Positions 24,166-35,081 of a stretch of DNA of 64,000 bases are shown here, piece by piece (position 1 is the stretch's first letter; each line of letters starts with the position of its first letter). The DNA is taken from the NCBI GenBank assembly GCA_947652605.1, contig OX393577.1:51993494-52057493 (forward strand), in the 5' to 3' direction. The notes under the pieces are model-generated. The model had not been told where the DNA came from, ran no database searches, and saw only the letters and a program-made list of their open reading frames with translations. This DNA is from Elmis aenea. Lineage: Eukaryota; Arthropoda; Insecta; Coleoptera; Elmidae. The translations under genes and the position numbers were made by a program.

Positions 24166-24640
24166 CCTTTGTAATTCTACATTTCTTATCGTAGCTACAA
24201 CCATATAGTGGTCTGTTTCAGCCTGTGCTCCTCTGTATGTTCTTGTGTCTGTTATTTTTTTGCCGATTCCTTTTGTAGCCATTATGTGGTCGATTTGATT
24301 TTCTATGACTCCTGTTGGGTGTCTCCATGTTACTTTATGCTTTCTGGGGTGTTCGAATTTTGTTGACTGCAGAGTCATATTTAGCGATCCTGCTAATTGT
24401 GATAGTCTGTGTCCGTTATCGTTAGTTTCACTATGTATTATTCCCTTTCCAGTTCCCGTGACTTCACTTAAGTACGTCTCTTTTCCTATTTGGGCATTCG
24501 TATCTCCCATTATTATCACTTCGTCCTTTTTTGGCAGATCTTCACATATTTTGTTTAATTTTTCATAGAAGTTGTCTTTTTCAGTTTGTTCTGCGACTTC
24601 TGTAGGTGCGTATATGTTAACTACTGCTAATGATAATAAA
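24154..24640 (-). pseudogene. LINE ORF2 endonuclease domain (partial)
   Basis: The frame reads AVVNIYAPTEVAEQTEKDNF, then IIMGDTNAQIGKE, NDNGHRLSQLAGSL, and VTWRHPTGVIENQIDHIMA ending with ETDHYMVVATI. These are apurinic-like endonuclease motifs: NIYAPT, the GDTNAQIG metal/catalytic block, the TW...QIDHI block and a terminal SDH equivalent (here TDH). The N-terminal third is lost by truncation. A stop follows RRHE at the 3' side; one base out of frame, the sequence resumes as KHNKRWDVE and runs into the reverse-transcriptase portion. Not functional as it stands. Confidence 0.8.
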
Positions 24641-26451
24641 CAAAAATCAAAATGGGCATTTTTTCAAGTCGCTAATAACTCGGTTATAACTACTTGTGGT
24701 ACAAAAATGTGTTTGGGGAAAATGTTGTAGATTTTTTACGCAGTGTAAAATGAAAACATTGGTTTTTAAAAACGTCCAGAAAATTTTCTGTCAGTGATTT
24801 TTAAATGATTTATGAATTCAGTACTGTAAAATACGTTCATAAACCATTCGTTTAGTAGTTTTCTATGTGAATTTAAGGACATATCAAAATGAATAATTCG
24901 TTTTGCGGATAACGATACCTGTTGCAATAAATTTCCCGATTGCTTTAAGATGCCAACCGAGGATTTTGATAAATACTTCTCACCCACTTATATAGATAAA
25001 AATTGCTTCGTCCAACTACTTGTAAATACTATATTTTCAGCAATAAATTTCTCCCAAGTCTATTCACTTCCTTCGTTTCCCCGGATAGCATTTTATAATT
25101 CTTGCTTTGTAGCATAAACGATTTTTATTATTTGGAATACGTCGAGCTGTTACGGGGAAATTAATTTCTTCTTTTAAACATTAAAAAAAAAAACATAAAA
25201 TAGTGAAAGTTTCTTAATGCAGTAAATGCTGCAGCACACTGAACGAAATGATGCGGCTTTGGTAAATAATAATATTGACGGCTGTTCACAACTCTCTCAC
25301 TGATGTCTTCAATAAAGTTGTTTATTTTTATTGGCTTGACAACTCCATTAGGACCCATGTCAAATATTTTAATGTGTGTTTCTAAAATAACATCACAGAA
25401 GAAACATAAAGAACTGCAATAAATGTTCGAATTTGCAAACTTTTTAATTTCCGAGAAGACATTATTAGAAATTTCCTCTAACGACTAGAAGGCCAACGCC
25501 TACTGCTCAAATATCGTGCCCATTTCAGTGCGTTATTTTATTTTATTACAGACTTATTCTAATACTGTTAGGAAAGGGATTGGCAGTTTTTTTAGGAGGC
25601 CTTTACTTATTATAATCATAAATTATGGATTTTAAAGGAGGTTCAACTGATTATTTCGGCCTTCGTTTGATTTATACGTTTTATTCGGTCTTCAAACCAA
25701 AAACAGAATACGCTGTAACCCAATCTGAATGAGATTACATGGCTATCTTTGTTAATATTACATGCTACGAAGTCAGAGTAGAAATAGAACTTATTGTGCA
25801 TTTATTTTAATACTTTGTGGCTAATTAATATTTTTTAAATTCAGCAATTTTTATTGCAATTGACCTACATTACCTAGTTAGTAATCCGTGAAAGTTAAGT
25901 TAAGTTTTAAATAACTTTTTTTTAAATAAATAACTACCTGTGTATTTTGTTTATTGAAATAGTGGCCAGTTTAATATGTGTTTTGGGTGTAATTTATTTT
26001 TTTGTTTATATGATATGTCCAATCTTTTAGATTTTAGTTTTATCTTGCTGTCGTATTCATGTTGGTGTCATCTTACTAAATAATTATTATACTTCTATTA
26101 TTCTTCGTTAGCTCTTGTAGGTGTTTAATGTGTTTTCATAATGTGCAACTTTAAAGTTGGTTGTGTTATTTCATTTGACGATAGCGTTTGTTTGCTAAAG
26201 AAAAGTTAACATAACATTCTGTAATCTAACAAAACTAATTTGGTAATAAACCATTGTTTAAATTCTGTATGGTTTTCTGGCTTAATAGGTACATGGTACA
26301 TTATTACAAATTATATTAAGCATTAAGGCTAATGCATTCAAAAGATTCTGGTAATAAACAAATGCCACTCTCATTTAGGATTGCCAACACTGTCATTTTG
26401 ACGCCACGCTTTTGGATTTAGCGATCTTTCTTCGGGCTTAAGGTTTTTAAT
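24641..26451. other. no recognised gene
   Basis: The first part (to about 25020) has the style of long-TIR element interiors (GCTAATAACTCGGTTATAAC) and may continue the orphan end at 21806. Minus frames of 73 and 65 codons at 24766 and 25161 show no motif. Confidence 0.45.
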
Positions 26452-26864
26452 CAGGGATTTGGAGCAGTCCAATTTTTTAAATGCTCCGCTCCAGCTCCGC
26501 TCCGGCATCAAAATGCCTGCTCCAGCTCCGCTCCATGCTCCAAATATTGTTAACGTTGTTAAAAACATTTTTTTTTAAATTTTAATTTTATCGGATATGT
26601 AGAACTTGGTCTAAAATAACAATATTTGGCCCTAATAAACAAGTGAATTTGTTAGGGTCAAATAATGTAATTTTTGACCAACTTCCACATACACAAAAAA
26701 ATTAAAACTTTGTTTTTAAAAACAAGTTTTTTGATTAATAACTTTAAAATGTTAACAATGTTGGGAGCATGGAGCGGAGCGGGAGCGGAGCCGGAGCAGG
26801 CATTGTGATGCCGGAGCGGAGCTGGAGCGGAGCAATTAAAAAATTGGACTGCTCCAAACCCCTG
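26452..26864. mobile_element. hAT MITE, GGAGCGGAGC family, copy 1
   Basis: Ends CAGGGATTTGGAGCAGTCCA and, in complement, CAGGGGTTTGGAGCAGTCCA. The subterminal regions are rich in GGAGC/GCTCC words (26490-26545 and 26764-26836), and a short AT-rich centre separates the inverted arms. No clear 8-bp duplication is visible, so the flank may have changed. Same family as 28551-29749, where the duplication is seen. Confidence 0.7.
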
Positions 26865-28542
26865 GAAAAATCAGCAAAACTTATATCATTATTTTTTTTA
26901 TTACAAACATAGAACTTTCATAATTTATATTTATAGTTCACTCGAAAGCCGTAATCGCATGGCTTTGTTAAATTGACCAAAAATAGGTTATCCACTTATC
27001 TTTATAGGCGATAAAAAATGTAAATAAAAGTTCTTAATTTGTTTCAGAGATATAGGTTAAAAATAAAACATTCGTTTTTCGAAATGCCAAAATCATAATA
27101 TATTACTAAGTATTTTTCATTAATAATTCAAAAAATATCAGCTACATGTTTCAAATAAAAAATTACATAAATATACAATCTTTTAAAGTTCCTTTCTAAA
27201 ATCTACTTTAAATACCATTTGTTTTGTCAGGGATTCTACAACTAGGGGGCGCTACCCCATTTGGTGACGCGATAAATTATTCGGGGGACGCGATTATAGC
27301 CATAATATAATTTTAACTGTAAGAAAATTAAGTATTTTTAAAATATTTCATATAACGTTTTTATTTGCAATTACATTAAGCTGTATCTGCAATCTTTCGT
27401 TCGAGTGTTTGAAAAACTATTGATGCCCACTAACTTCAGACTCAAAAAAAAGGAAAATTTATGTTGGTCCTTGCGCAAAATGGTATCTTCAAAACAATAG
27501 GGGCGTAACATAATAAGTTTGCGCACCTCTGTGTAATTTTGTTTCTTAAGCCATCCAAAATAACATTTTAATTTAAATGTACAGTTTTTAAACCGCCTGA
27601 TACTGTAAACTAGCCACGATAGCTTTTAGACAAAGACCAAGCTTACCCCGTTTAAATAATTTCGTAACTACAAATTGGATAGCCATGTAATTGTATATTT
27701 TTCTGTTACCTACTTGTTTCACGCACGAGAAATCAAAACCAAATCTAATGTAACACATATCTTTTTATTACAGCATGATGTAAGGATTTTGGCTTTTCGA
27801 GTCTAAATTTAGGTACAGTTAATTGTCAACAGTGATTAGCTCTAGCAACTTTCTACAAAGGATTTATCTAGCTAGCAACGTTAATTGTTAAACAGATAAA
27901 GTTTCAAGCTTAGCGAGCGTTTTGTGCCTCGATTCAACACATCCGTGTTGTATTACCGTAACAAACATCGTTTTAAAAGAGTTATTTTAAATGGGTTTTA
28001 TTATTGTGTGTTAACATTTTATTTTCATACCCGTTAAACGGTTTTGTTTTTATTTTGTTAATTACAATGGATAAAGGCGCGTGCTTTATTTTTAATTCAT
28101 GCATAACAATGAAAAGTTTTTTAGGTTACAGTTGAATTATCGATTCTAAATGTAATGCTTTATCTGAAAATGTTAATTTAAAATTACATAAATATGTAAA
28201 TCATGACGCTGTAATAATAATGTCAATTTTACCGTAATTTTCACTGAACAAATCATTATCATAACGTCATTTTTACTGTTAATTAACGCTACGTGTAATA
28301 TGTCAACGGTACTGTAATTATTTTGTTAATTGGAATACTTATAATGCTTTTTACACATATGGTGTAAAATTAAAATTAAAACATTTTATATATGTGCAAA
28401 TAAATAATTGGTAATAAAACTAAACAAATATTAAACATTCTGCTAGATTAATTAAAAATACAACAAGTAATCTCTAATTTATTTAGAGCACATGACAATA
28501 CAATTTTTGTGTTTTTAAAGTCGTGTTTGTGCATATACAGTA
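26865..28542. other. no gene; one hAT-like end
   Basis: At 27238 the sequence CAGGGATTCTACAACTAGGG followed by GGCGCTACCCC resembles a hAT terminus of the CAGGGGTTCTCAACC kind; no partner was found. The remainder is AT-rich. Confidence 0.45.
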
Positions 28543-28906
28543 TGTTTTATCAGGGTTTTGGAGCGGAGCACGGCGCTGTGGAGCACGGAGCAGTGGAGGA
28601 ATGGGTTTTTGCCCGGAACTGGAGCGGAATCCGGAGCAAATAATTTTGATTGCTCCACTGATCCAATTTATTACGTACGATTTAAAAAAAAAACGTTTTT
28701 TCCCGTTTTTTCAACATCTGAAGATACAAAATTTGTTTTTACAAACATTTATTTAACTTAACTTGTTTGTCAGGGTCAAATATTGCAATTTTTGACCCAT
28801 TTACACATCCGATAAAATCAAAGCTTTGTTTTTAATTAATTTTTTTTATCAATATTTGGAGCATGGACCGGAGCTGGAGCTAGAGCAAGCAGATTGATGT
28901 CGGAGC

Positions 28907-29694
28907 TAGTGATTGCAATACCGGACCAAAATACGATACCGGTATTCGGTATTTATTCGCAAGTAATACCGGTATACCGGTATTAATACCGGTATTGCTG
29001 TTTAAAAAAAAGTATTGATTTTGAAAACACAATATATTTTACACATATATGTGCATATAGTGAGTATAATGTAAAAACACAAATTTACACAAAATAAAGA
29101 GGAAAAAAATGCACATGTAAAAATATAGACACAAAAAACTGAAGATATGTAAACAATAAATATATGTGTATTGTGTACAAAATAAAATTATGTTCTATAA
29201 TTTAATAAACACAACAAAAAATAAACAAACCTACATGTGAATTTAAATATATATTGCCGTTTCAACTATTTTTAAAGTAATACTTTTAAAAGCATAAGGC
29301 ATCAATTGTTTCATCGCTAAGCCGTGAGCGAACTTTGATACAAATTTTTCCTGCCTCAGAAAACGCTCGCTCCGATTCTACACTTGTTGGTAGAATTGTT
29401 AGCATAATACCTATACTATTTCTAGGTTTTTTCCTCCTTCGTCTTCTAATAATCTCATCTCTCTTTTCATTAACTTAAATACATAATTTTGCGGCACAGT
29501 TTTGTATTTTGCATTTACTGCAATTTTTTTATTTACGGCAGACTGCAATTATACAATTATAAAAATCAAATTTTAAAAAAAAAATAATACCGAATACCGG
29601 TATTAGACCATCAAATGAGACGGTATTTCGGTATTGAAAAATGGCACGGTATACCGGTATTCGGTATACCGGTATACCGGTATTGCAATCACTA
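28907..29694 (-). mobile_element. hAT element nested in a hAT MITE
   Basis: Perfect 8-bp duplication GTCGGAGC (28899-28906 and 29695-29702). The ends TAGTGATTGCAATACCGG are perfectly inverted, and subterminal runs of GGTATACCGGTATT repeat near each end. The interior keeps the C-terminal exon of a hAT transposase on the minus strand, so the element is a deletion derivative of an autonomous hAT. Confidence 0.85.
29286..29474 (-). pseudogene. hAT transposase C-terminal dimerisation domain
   Basis: A 62-codon frame that begins after a stop and ends at a natural-looking stop. It reads NEKRDEIIRRRRRKKPRNS, then ILPTSVESERAFSEAGKI and RSRLSDETIDALCF. This is the hAT dimerisation signature: a small-residue stretch with P-x-S-x-x-SER-x-FS-x-AG, then R-x-x-L-x-x-x-x-x-x-x-L-x-F. 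The frame is intact across the domain but lacks the DDE catalytic and BED finger parts. It belongs to the nested element at 28907-29694. Confidence 0.85.
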
Positions 29695-29757
29695 GTCGGA
29701 GCGGAGCTGGAGCGGAACAATTAAAAAATTGGGCTGCTCCAAACCCCTGTGTTTTAC

Positions 29758-31478
29758 TATATTTTTTCACTATTTGAAGTCTCGGGAAGTGTAAGAGCTA
29801 CTAAGTCAGCTAAAACAGCAACAAAGTGTAGGATTTTCTACCAATTTCAAATCCGATTATAAGGAGTATTTTGTAGAAACGTGTGTTTTTATGTTATTAA
29901 ATCCTAAAAATCAAACGATTGCATTTGTTTTTACATATCCCTTTGAATGTTTTTTAAAAGACGATAGTCCTTTGTTGAGTTTTGATATTTTTAGTAACTA
30001 AAAAGTGTGGTGTAAAAAAGATAGTGTATCTATATAAAATTATAGTAGTACTTTTTTGTGCTGCGAAAATTTAAAATAATGTTTATAAGAAATAAACTTT
30101 ACTACGGCCTAGAAAATATTAAATAAAAACAAATTCCACCTTAGGCTCCTTGTGTTTCATAATGTAAAAATATTCATTTTCGTAAAATTGTTCCAAAAAA
30201 AAGAGGCAATAAAGATAATGAAAAACATAATTTGTCCGAGTTTCACCTACATGTATCAAAAATTCTACTCTTTATTGCCCAATAGCCTACGTCTGATCTC
30301 AATGGTAAGAAAATATCTTCGAAAAATCTAAACAATTGTATATCGAACAAATTTTTCCGTGTATAATACATTAATTTCTTATTGCTTTTCATCTCAGTGA
30401 TTATTGTCTTAAATCAAGAAGTGCTAGTGTTATTCGACCTACACATAAATTTCGTATTTAACATTTACATAAAGACGTCGCATCAAGGATGTTCAAGCCA
30501 AACAAAAAGATTTATCGAAACTCAACGCGAAAATAAATAAAACAAGGTACATTTTTATTACATTAGATGCTTGAACAAGGCTCAGACTCAACTATTTAAT
30601 TGATTCTCGGATGATACTTGGTGCTTGTCTACGAACATGTATGAGACTAGAAATCATTAAATTAAAATGGCGAAAACCCTCTTATTGGAAAAGGGAAACA
30701 AAGAAAAAATAAACCGTAAAGTTGCTCCTGAACTAGTAGGCAGTGTGGTATTAAAAACACTATCTTATAAATGTGGAAAGATCAGCATTAATTGACTAGT
30801 AAATGATATTGTGTGAAGTATAATGTTCAGCGATTGTTCTTTATGTGTATGCCACGGGTAAACCTAAGAAATTGGATAAATGTAGGTTTAGTCGTATAAT
30901 GCTGGCCAAGATACCAAGATACCTTGATAAACCAAGAAAAAATTGTTCAGTTTTTGGTTTATCTATGTTAGGTTATGCTAAGTTTCGAATAATTCCAATA
31001 TTACCCGGGCATATAGGTATGTATTAGTAACTATATTGCTAATACTTGCAATTTCGTATAACACACGGAACGGTATAGATATACATTTTCTAATGTGGCG
31101 ATTGGCCAATAGACAGCTAACATACATTGGATTGGACGTGAAAGCGCGTGTCAAGTCAAGTCATTTTTGACAATTTAAAAACATGACAGGTGATTTACGA
31201 TCTGTGATAACTACAGTAAAAGTATGAAATTCCGTTCTTAGTTTTGTAAAAATCGCGTTGGATTGTTAAACATTGGTGTCTGCATGTGTTATTTGCATAT
31301 AAGTTTTGTAAAATACCATCTACCATCTTCATACAGGGTTGTTAACAATCCTAGTTTTCTTTTATTTTCTACGACTGCTGCCAAATGTCTAATCCACCTT
31401 AGAAAGAGAGAGAAATATATTTTCATCTCAGTTTAACGGCTTCAGTCACCACTGGGTGGATAGGGGACACCCAATATA
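29758..31478. other. no recognised feature
   Basis: AT-rich with no repeat end except a lone ATACAGGGTTGTTAAC at about 31331. A 60-codon plus frame at 30845-31027 has no motif. Confidence 0.5.
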
Positions 31479-31957
31479 AGGTTTGTTCTAACAAGCCGTT
31501 TAAAACCAATTCATGGGTTAGTACATGAACTGGTTTATTCGCATGTGTGAACTATGTATTAATAAGATGTATTAACATTTGTTGGAACTCTTTTACAACT
31601 GGCCTTACTGTAAATGACATTTGTGTCTATTGGGTTCATAGAAATGTGCGCATCGCTAGGGTAAACACCTTAACAATCTAGCACTAAATGGGATTGAAGA
31701 GCAATGCATAGCTACCCGAGTTCACGTTAGTTATGAACAGCGCATGCGTGTACAAATCCAAATGCTAGTACATGCTTTCGTTCAAGTACTGTTTTGACCG
31801 TACACTGACTAGTTCGTGTATTATATTTGTGACGTATGGAACAGCCGACTAAACCGTCCGGTGAACTATCAGAGACTGTCATGAAACGCGACATCGATAC
31901 TGCGCAGAATCCTGATACTATATTGCATCGTTGATAGCATTGCTGGAACAAACCTAT
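31479..31957 (+). mobile_element. MITE with AGGTTTGTTC ends, copy 1
   Basis: The left end reads AAGGTTTGTTCTAACAAG; the right end, in complement, reads ATAGGTTTGTTCCAGCAA. Length about 478 bp, non-coding. The first 310 bp are repeated in inverted orientation at 41290-41612 (ACCAATTCATGG, AAATGACATTTGTGTC, AACAGCGCATGCGTGTA are shared). The superfamily is not identified. Confidence 0.6.
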
Positions 31958-33498
31958 TGAGATAATATATTTGTGTACCCGGAAAACTATGTCTATGCAT
32001 GTATTACGTTAAAGGTAGAAAAATAGGTATTACACGGGTTATGCTAACTTAATCCATTTTCTTCACGTTACCCGTAACATATTGTACACTGACGAGTTAA
32101 CTCAAACGATTTTGCTTAAGTAGCTTTCTGATTGGAAGTTGCATTCACTTTTTAGTTTTTTTGTATCGATATAAAGTGTTTGTTGCTCAAACTTACGAAT
32201 GACAAATACTTTGAAATGTTGCCGACAAAAAAAGCAGAATTATCTCGTCCTAATCCAGTAAATTTGGTGTTTTTGTGGGTCAACCTGATGTTACCGCACA
32301 TTTTGTACTTGCTTTTTAATTGCACATCCCATTGAAGTAAGCGAACAAATAAAATTTAGACCATAATTAAACGACCCTCCAGGCGAGGAAAATAAAAATT
32401 CAAGCTAATCTATTTTTTATGTTAGAATCCCCAGACGACTGTATATTTCAGCGTTGAATGATAGCGTACTTTTATATTCGTTAGTTCGTAAGTCTTAGTC
32501 ATTAAGACCAGGCAAAGCATGAAGTTAAATAAAGATATATGCGACAGTGAGCCTTAACTACTTCATGCATCCTCAAAACAAAGAAAGTTTTTATTACATT
32601 GTCGCGAGAGTCTGATACTTGGCTGCTTATCCAAGTGCAAGGGTTTTTGTGTTAACTGTGTTGCTGCTATTATTATATTTATAATGGCAAATTACTCATC
32701 CACCGTTGTTTGTGTTTTAAAAGAATTATACTGGTAAAATATACTTTTCTGTCAAAATGGTTGCTGAACGTTTTCGTGGCGCTTAGGAGAATATTGCTAA
32801 ACTAAATCCGTACACACCTCGATTATTATTATACATGCAATATTTGAATGTATCCTTATATGGCATCTCAGTGTACGCCCTGCAGATATTAGCAACCTAC
32901 TTTGTTAAATTTTCATTTAAAAAACTTGTTCAGTTTTATGCAGTGCCTCAAAACTCTTTTGTTGTTAGCATTTTATTTTAAACATGAGTAAACAAACTAA
33001 ATTAGTTTAATTTGGTTATTGTTGTTGCTTACTTTGAGATCTAAACATCCTTTCATGTTATTTTTGTTTTCTCTTATTTTAATCACTGTTTTTTTTTTAA
33101 ATGTGATTAAATAGTGGCTTCCGTTGTGACTTACATTTTGTTTTAAAACTGCGAAAAGTTTTTCCAATTCGTAGTTAATAATTAGGTGCAACAAACTAAG
33201 CTATATATATATTTTTTTAAGAACATGCAATTTTGATGGTAAAGTATTGTCATTGTACATTAACATCAACGTTAATGTTTTATTTTAAAGGTAGCATAAG
33301 TCAGAAAGCTCATTTAGAGAGGAATACAATGCATGTTTTATTTTCGAAAAATTCCAAGAGGTTAGGTGTTAACAAAATAAAGAGCGTTTTCTGTCGCGCG
33401 ACTTGAGTCGCGCGTTTGTGAAGTATGTACTAGCAATTGTATGTACGCGTACACACGTAGTTGCGCGACTTTGGTCGTCGTATATTTGCTTCCCTATA
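31958..33498. other. no gene; one strong short hairpin
   Basis: At 33395-33414, CGCGCGACT and AGTCGCGCG form a 9-bp stem with a 2-base loop in otherwise AT-rich DNA. A third GCGCGACT copy lies at 33456. No gene recognised. Confidence 0.5.
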
Positions 33499-34038
33499 CC
33501 GGGTGTAAATAAAATGTGGTACACCCCCTTTTTTTCCTTTAATTTTGATTTTAGATAAATGAAATTTTAGACATATGATATGTGCCAAAAATCGGGTTTT
33601 TTGGGCACATGCACGCAATTGTTTCCCTTTCAGTGTCGCCGAAAATGACCCCAACTTTGTTATTTTAAATGGACGCCCTACGTATTTTTACATTTTTGGA
33701 AAGAGAACGCGATTTTGGATACAAATGCACTATTTTGGTTAATTTTTATAACCAACATTTATTTTCTTATCAAGTGTGCCGTGACTTGCATGAATTGAAT
33801 TTTATTATTTCAACAATTGTCCGAAAAAACGTTTCTGTTAATTTTATATGACATTTACGTTATTTTAATCGGCTTTGAAGATTACAGAATCGGTTTTTTA
33901 CAAAAAGTCAATTTTTTTAAATGGAACTATGGTGGTACAAGCGGTTATTTAAATGGAGCATCTTTCTAACGAATCCATCGATACCAATAACTTGTATTTT
34001 TATTAAGAGTCTGCTTCTTCTTCTACTATTAGACCGTC

Positions 34039-34080
34039 ACCCTTTCGGGTGTAAGGCCTCTCCTAACTACCCTCACGGGT
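34039..34080 (-). other. tandem GNRA-loop hairpins in LINE 3' UTR
   Basis: On the minus strand CTTACACCCGTGAGGGT is followed 30 bp later by CTTACACCCGAAAGGGT. Each forms an ACCC/GGGT stem with a GNRA tetraloop (GTGA, GAAA). The shared CTTAC prefix shows they are a duplicated unit. The position just before the tail fits a 3' recognition stem-loop. Confidence 0.55.
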
Positions 34081-34269
34081 GTAAGGCATTGGGTGGAGTT
34101 AAGTTTTCTTATTTCTTTCCCATGTCCTTTTTCATTGATCGTGTCATTTCCGATATCTGCTTGTTATTTTTTCTCATTTATTATTTTTACATTTATTTTC
34201 TTTCTAATATCCTTTTTCTTTGCCTAGGTCTTTGTCCTAATATTTTTGTTATTCTCTGTTTTTTGAAGG

Positions 34270-34590
34270 TTATTGGTTTGTTGTTGTTTTATTTACTTTC
34301 AGCTTTTTCTGCTCCCTGTCCCATCTCCATTCCTTTCCATCTACTGTGATTTTTTGATATCCTATTTTCGTTGTTCTCCCATTCTGTCTCTCTTCTTCCG
34401 CTATTTGTTTTAACTTCTTTTGAATTTCCAGTTCCTCCTTAGTCATTTCGTTGTTTATATATATTTTTTCTTGAAGTTGTTTTAAACTAGACTTGTTTTT
34501 CATTACCTTTTCTTTTTCTAGTGGTTTGTATAGTTCTAGCTTACATGATTTTGTTCCTATCTGTAAGGCGTTTTTAATCTGAACTTTCAA
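34270..34590 (-). pseudogene. LINE ORF1-like fragment
   Basis: 106 codons, Lys/Glu-rich. It carries MKVQIKNALQIGTKSCKLEL, then EKIYINNEMTKEE, QKKLKQIAEEERQNGRTTKI and GYQKITVDGKEWRWDREQKK. This is the C-terminal part of an ORF1 protein of insect LINEs: an RRM-like/CTD segment with the pattern 'I-Y-I-N-x-D/E-x-T-x-E-E' and a W-x-W-D end. Upstream to about 34800, other frames give Lys/Glu-rich coiled-coil-like pieces (KNNIVVTGMKIKTD), so indels have broken ORF1. ORF1 proteins coat LINE RNA; this one is not intact. Confidence 0.65.
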
Positions 34591-35081
34591 TCAAGTGTTC
34601 GAATTCCTGTATAAGGTCTGCTTTGTTATCCGTTTTTATCTTCATGCCTGTTACAACGATATTGTTTTTTCCAATCTTCTAACCCTATCTTCTACGGATT
34701 TTATCTTCTCTTTTATTATCTTGTTTTCGTTTTTCAGTAATTCATTTTCCTGTTTAAGTTCCCATAGTTCTTCTTGATATGACCTCTGATCATGTTTTAT
34801 TTTTTTTATATCTAATTATTTCCTTAATCATGTTTGTGAGCGAGTGTCTGCTTCAAAAGTTTAAATTATTGTAAAGATTTATTAAGAGATCCTGTTAATC
34901 GCAGTACACTGTGCATAACTGCAACAAGTTGGGGTTATTTCCGACGAAACCGGAAGTGAAACAATTGTGTGCATGTGCTCAAAAAACCCGATTGTTTGCA
35001 CATATCATGTCTAAAATATCATTTATCTAAAATCAAAATTAAAGAAAATAAGGGGGTGTATCATATTTCATTTACACCCGG

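Larger units (their letters stand above)
21940..24640 (-). mobile_element. 5'-truncated LINE (non-LTR retrotransposon)
   Basis: On the minus strand from 24640: an endonuclease segment, a linker, the reverse transcriptase, a C-terminal domain, a short 3' UTR and a tail near 21940. The 5' end is cut within the endonuclease (before AVVNIYAPTE). The 3' UTR has two adjacent hairpins (21986-21999 and 21965-21981). At least one frameshift near 24165 and two or more near 23320-23380 break the frame. The clade is not settled: the apurinic-type endonuclease and the RLRWAGHIMRR...GRPRKRWRD tail suit a Jockey/CR1/RTE-group element. Confidence 0.85.
28551..29749. mobile_element. hAT MITE, GGAGCGGAGC family, copy 2 (host of a nested hAT)
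   Basis: Ends CAGGGTTTTGGAGC and, in complement, CAGGGGTTTGGAGCAG. The flanks TGTTTTAT (28543-28550) and TGTTTTAC (29750-29757) are an 8-bp duplication with one mismatch. The GGAGC-rich subterminal sequence matches copy 1. Without the nested element and its duplication, the length is about 403 bp, close to the 413 bp of copy 1. Confidence 0.8.
34018..34845 (-). mobile_element. ORF1-only LINE derivative
   Basis: Flanked by GTCTGCTTC at 34009-34017 and 34846-34854, a 9-bp target duplication. On the minus strand it runs from a coiled-coil ORF1 relic directly to a 3' UTR with two tandem hairpins and a tail of AGAAGAAGAAG type (34018-34030). No endonuclease or reverse transcriptase sequence lies between. 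So it moved as an internally deleted, non-autonomous LINE, or was deleted later. It sits inside the 33499-35081 element and is the younger of the two. Confidence 0.7.
33499..35081. mobile_element. long-TIR element, TACACCCCCTT family, copy 1
   Basis: The left end CCGGGTGTAAATAAAATGTG is mirrored by TACACCCGG at 35074-35081, each next to TA. The arms share GTACACCCCC, TTTGATTTTAGATAAATGAA and GACATATGATATG words inverted in the right arm. A LINE-derived insertion (34018-34845) splits it. The second copy is at 48019-51853. Confidence 0.7.

Noticed and set aside
33921..34349. 142-codon hydrophobic plus frame (membrane protein?)
   Set aside because: Hydrophobicity comes from reading the antisense of a Lys/Glu-rich LINE ORF1.
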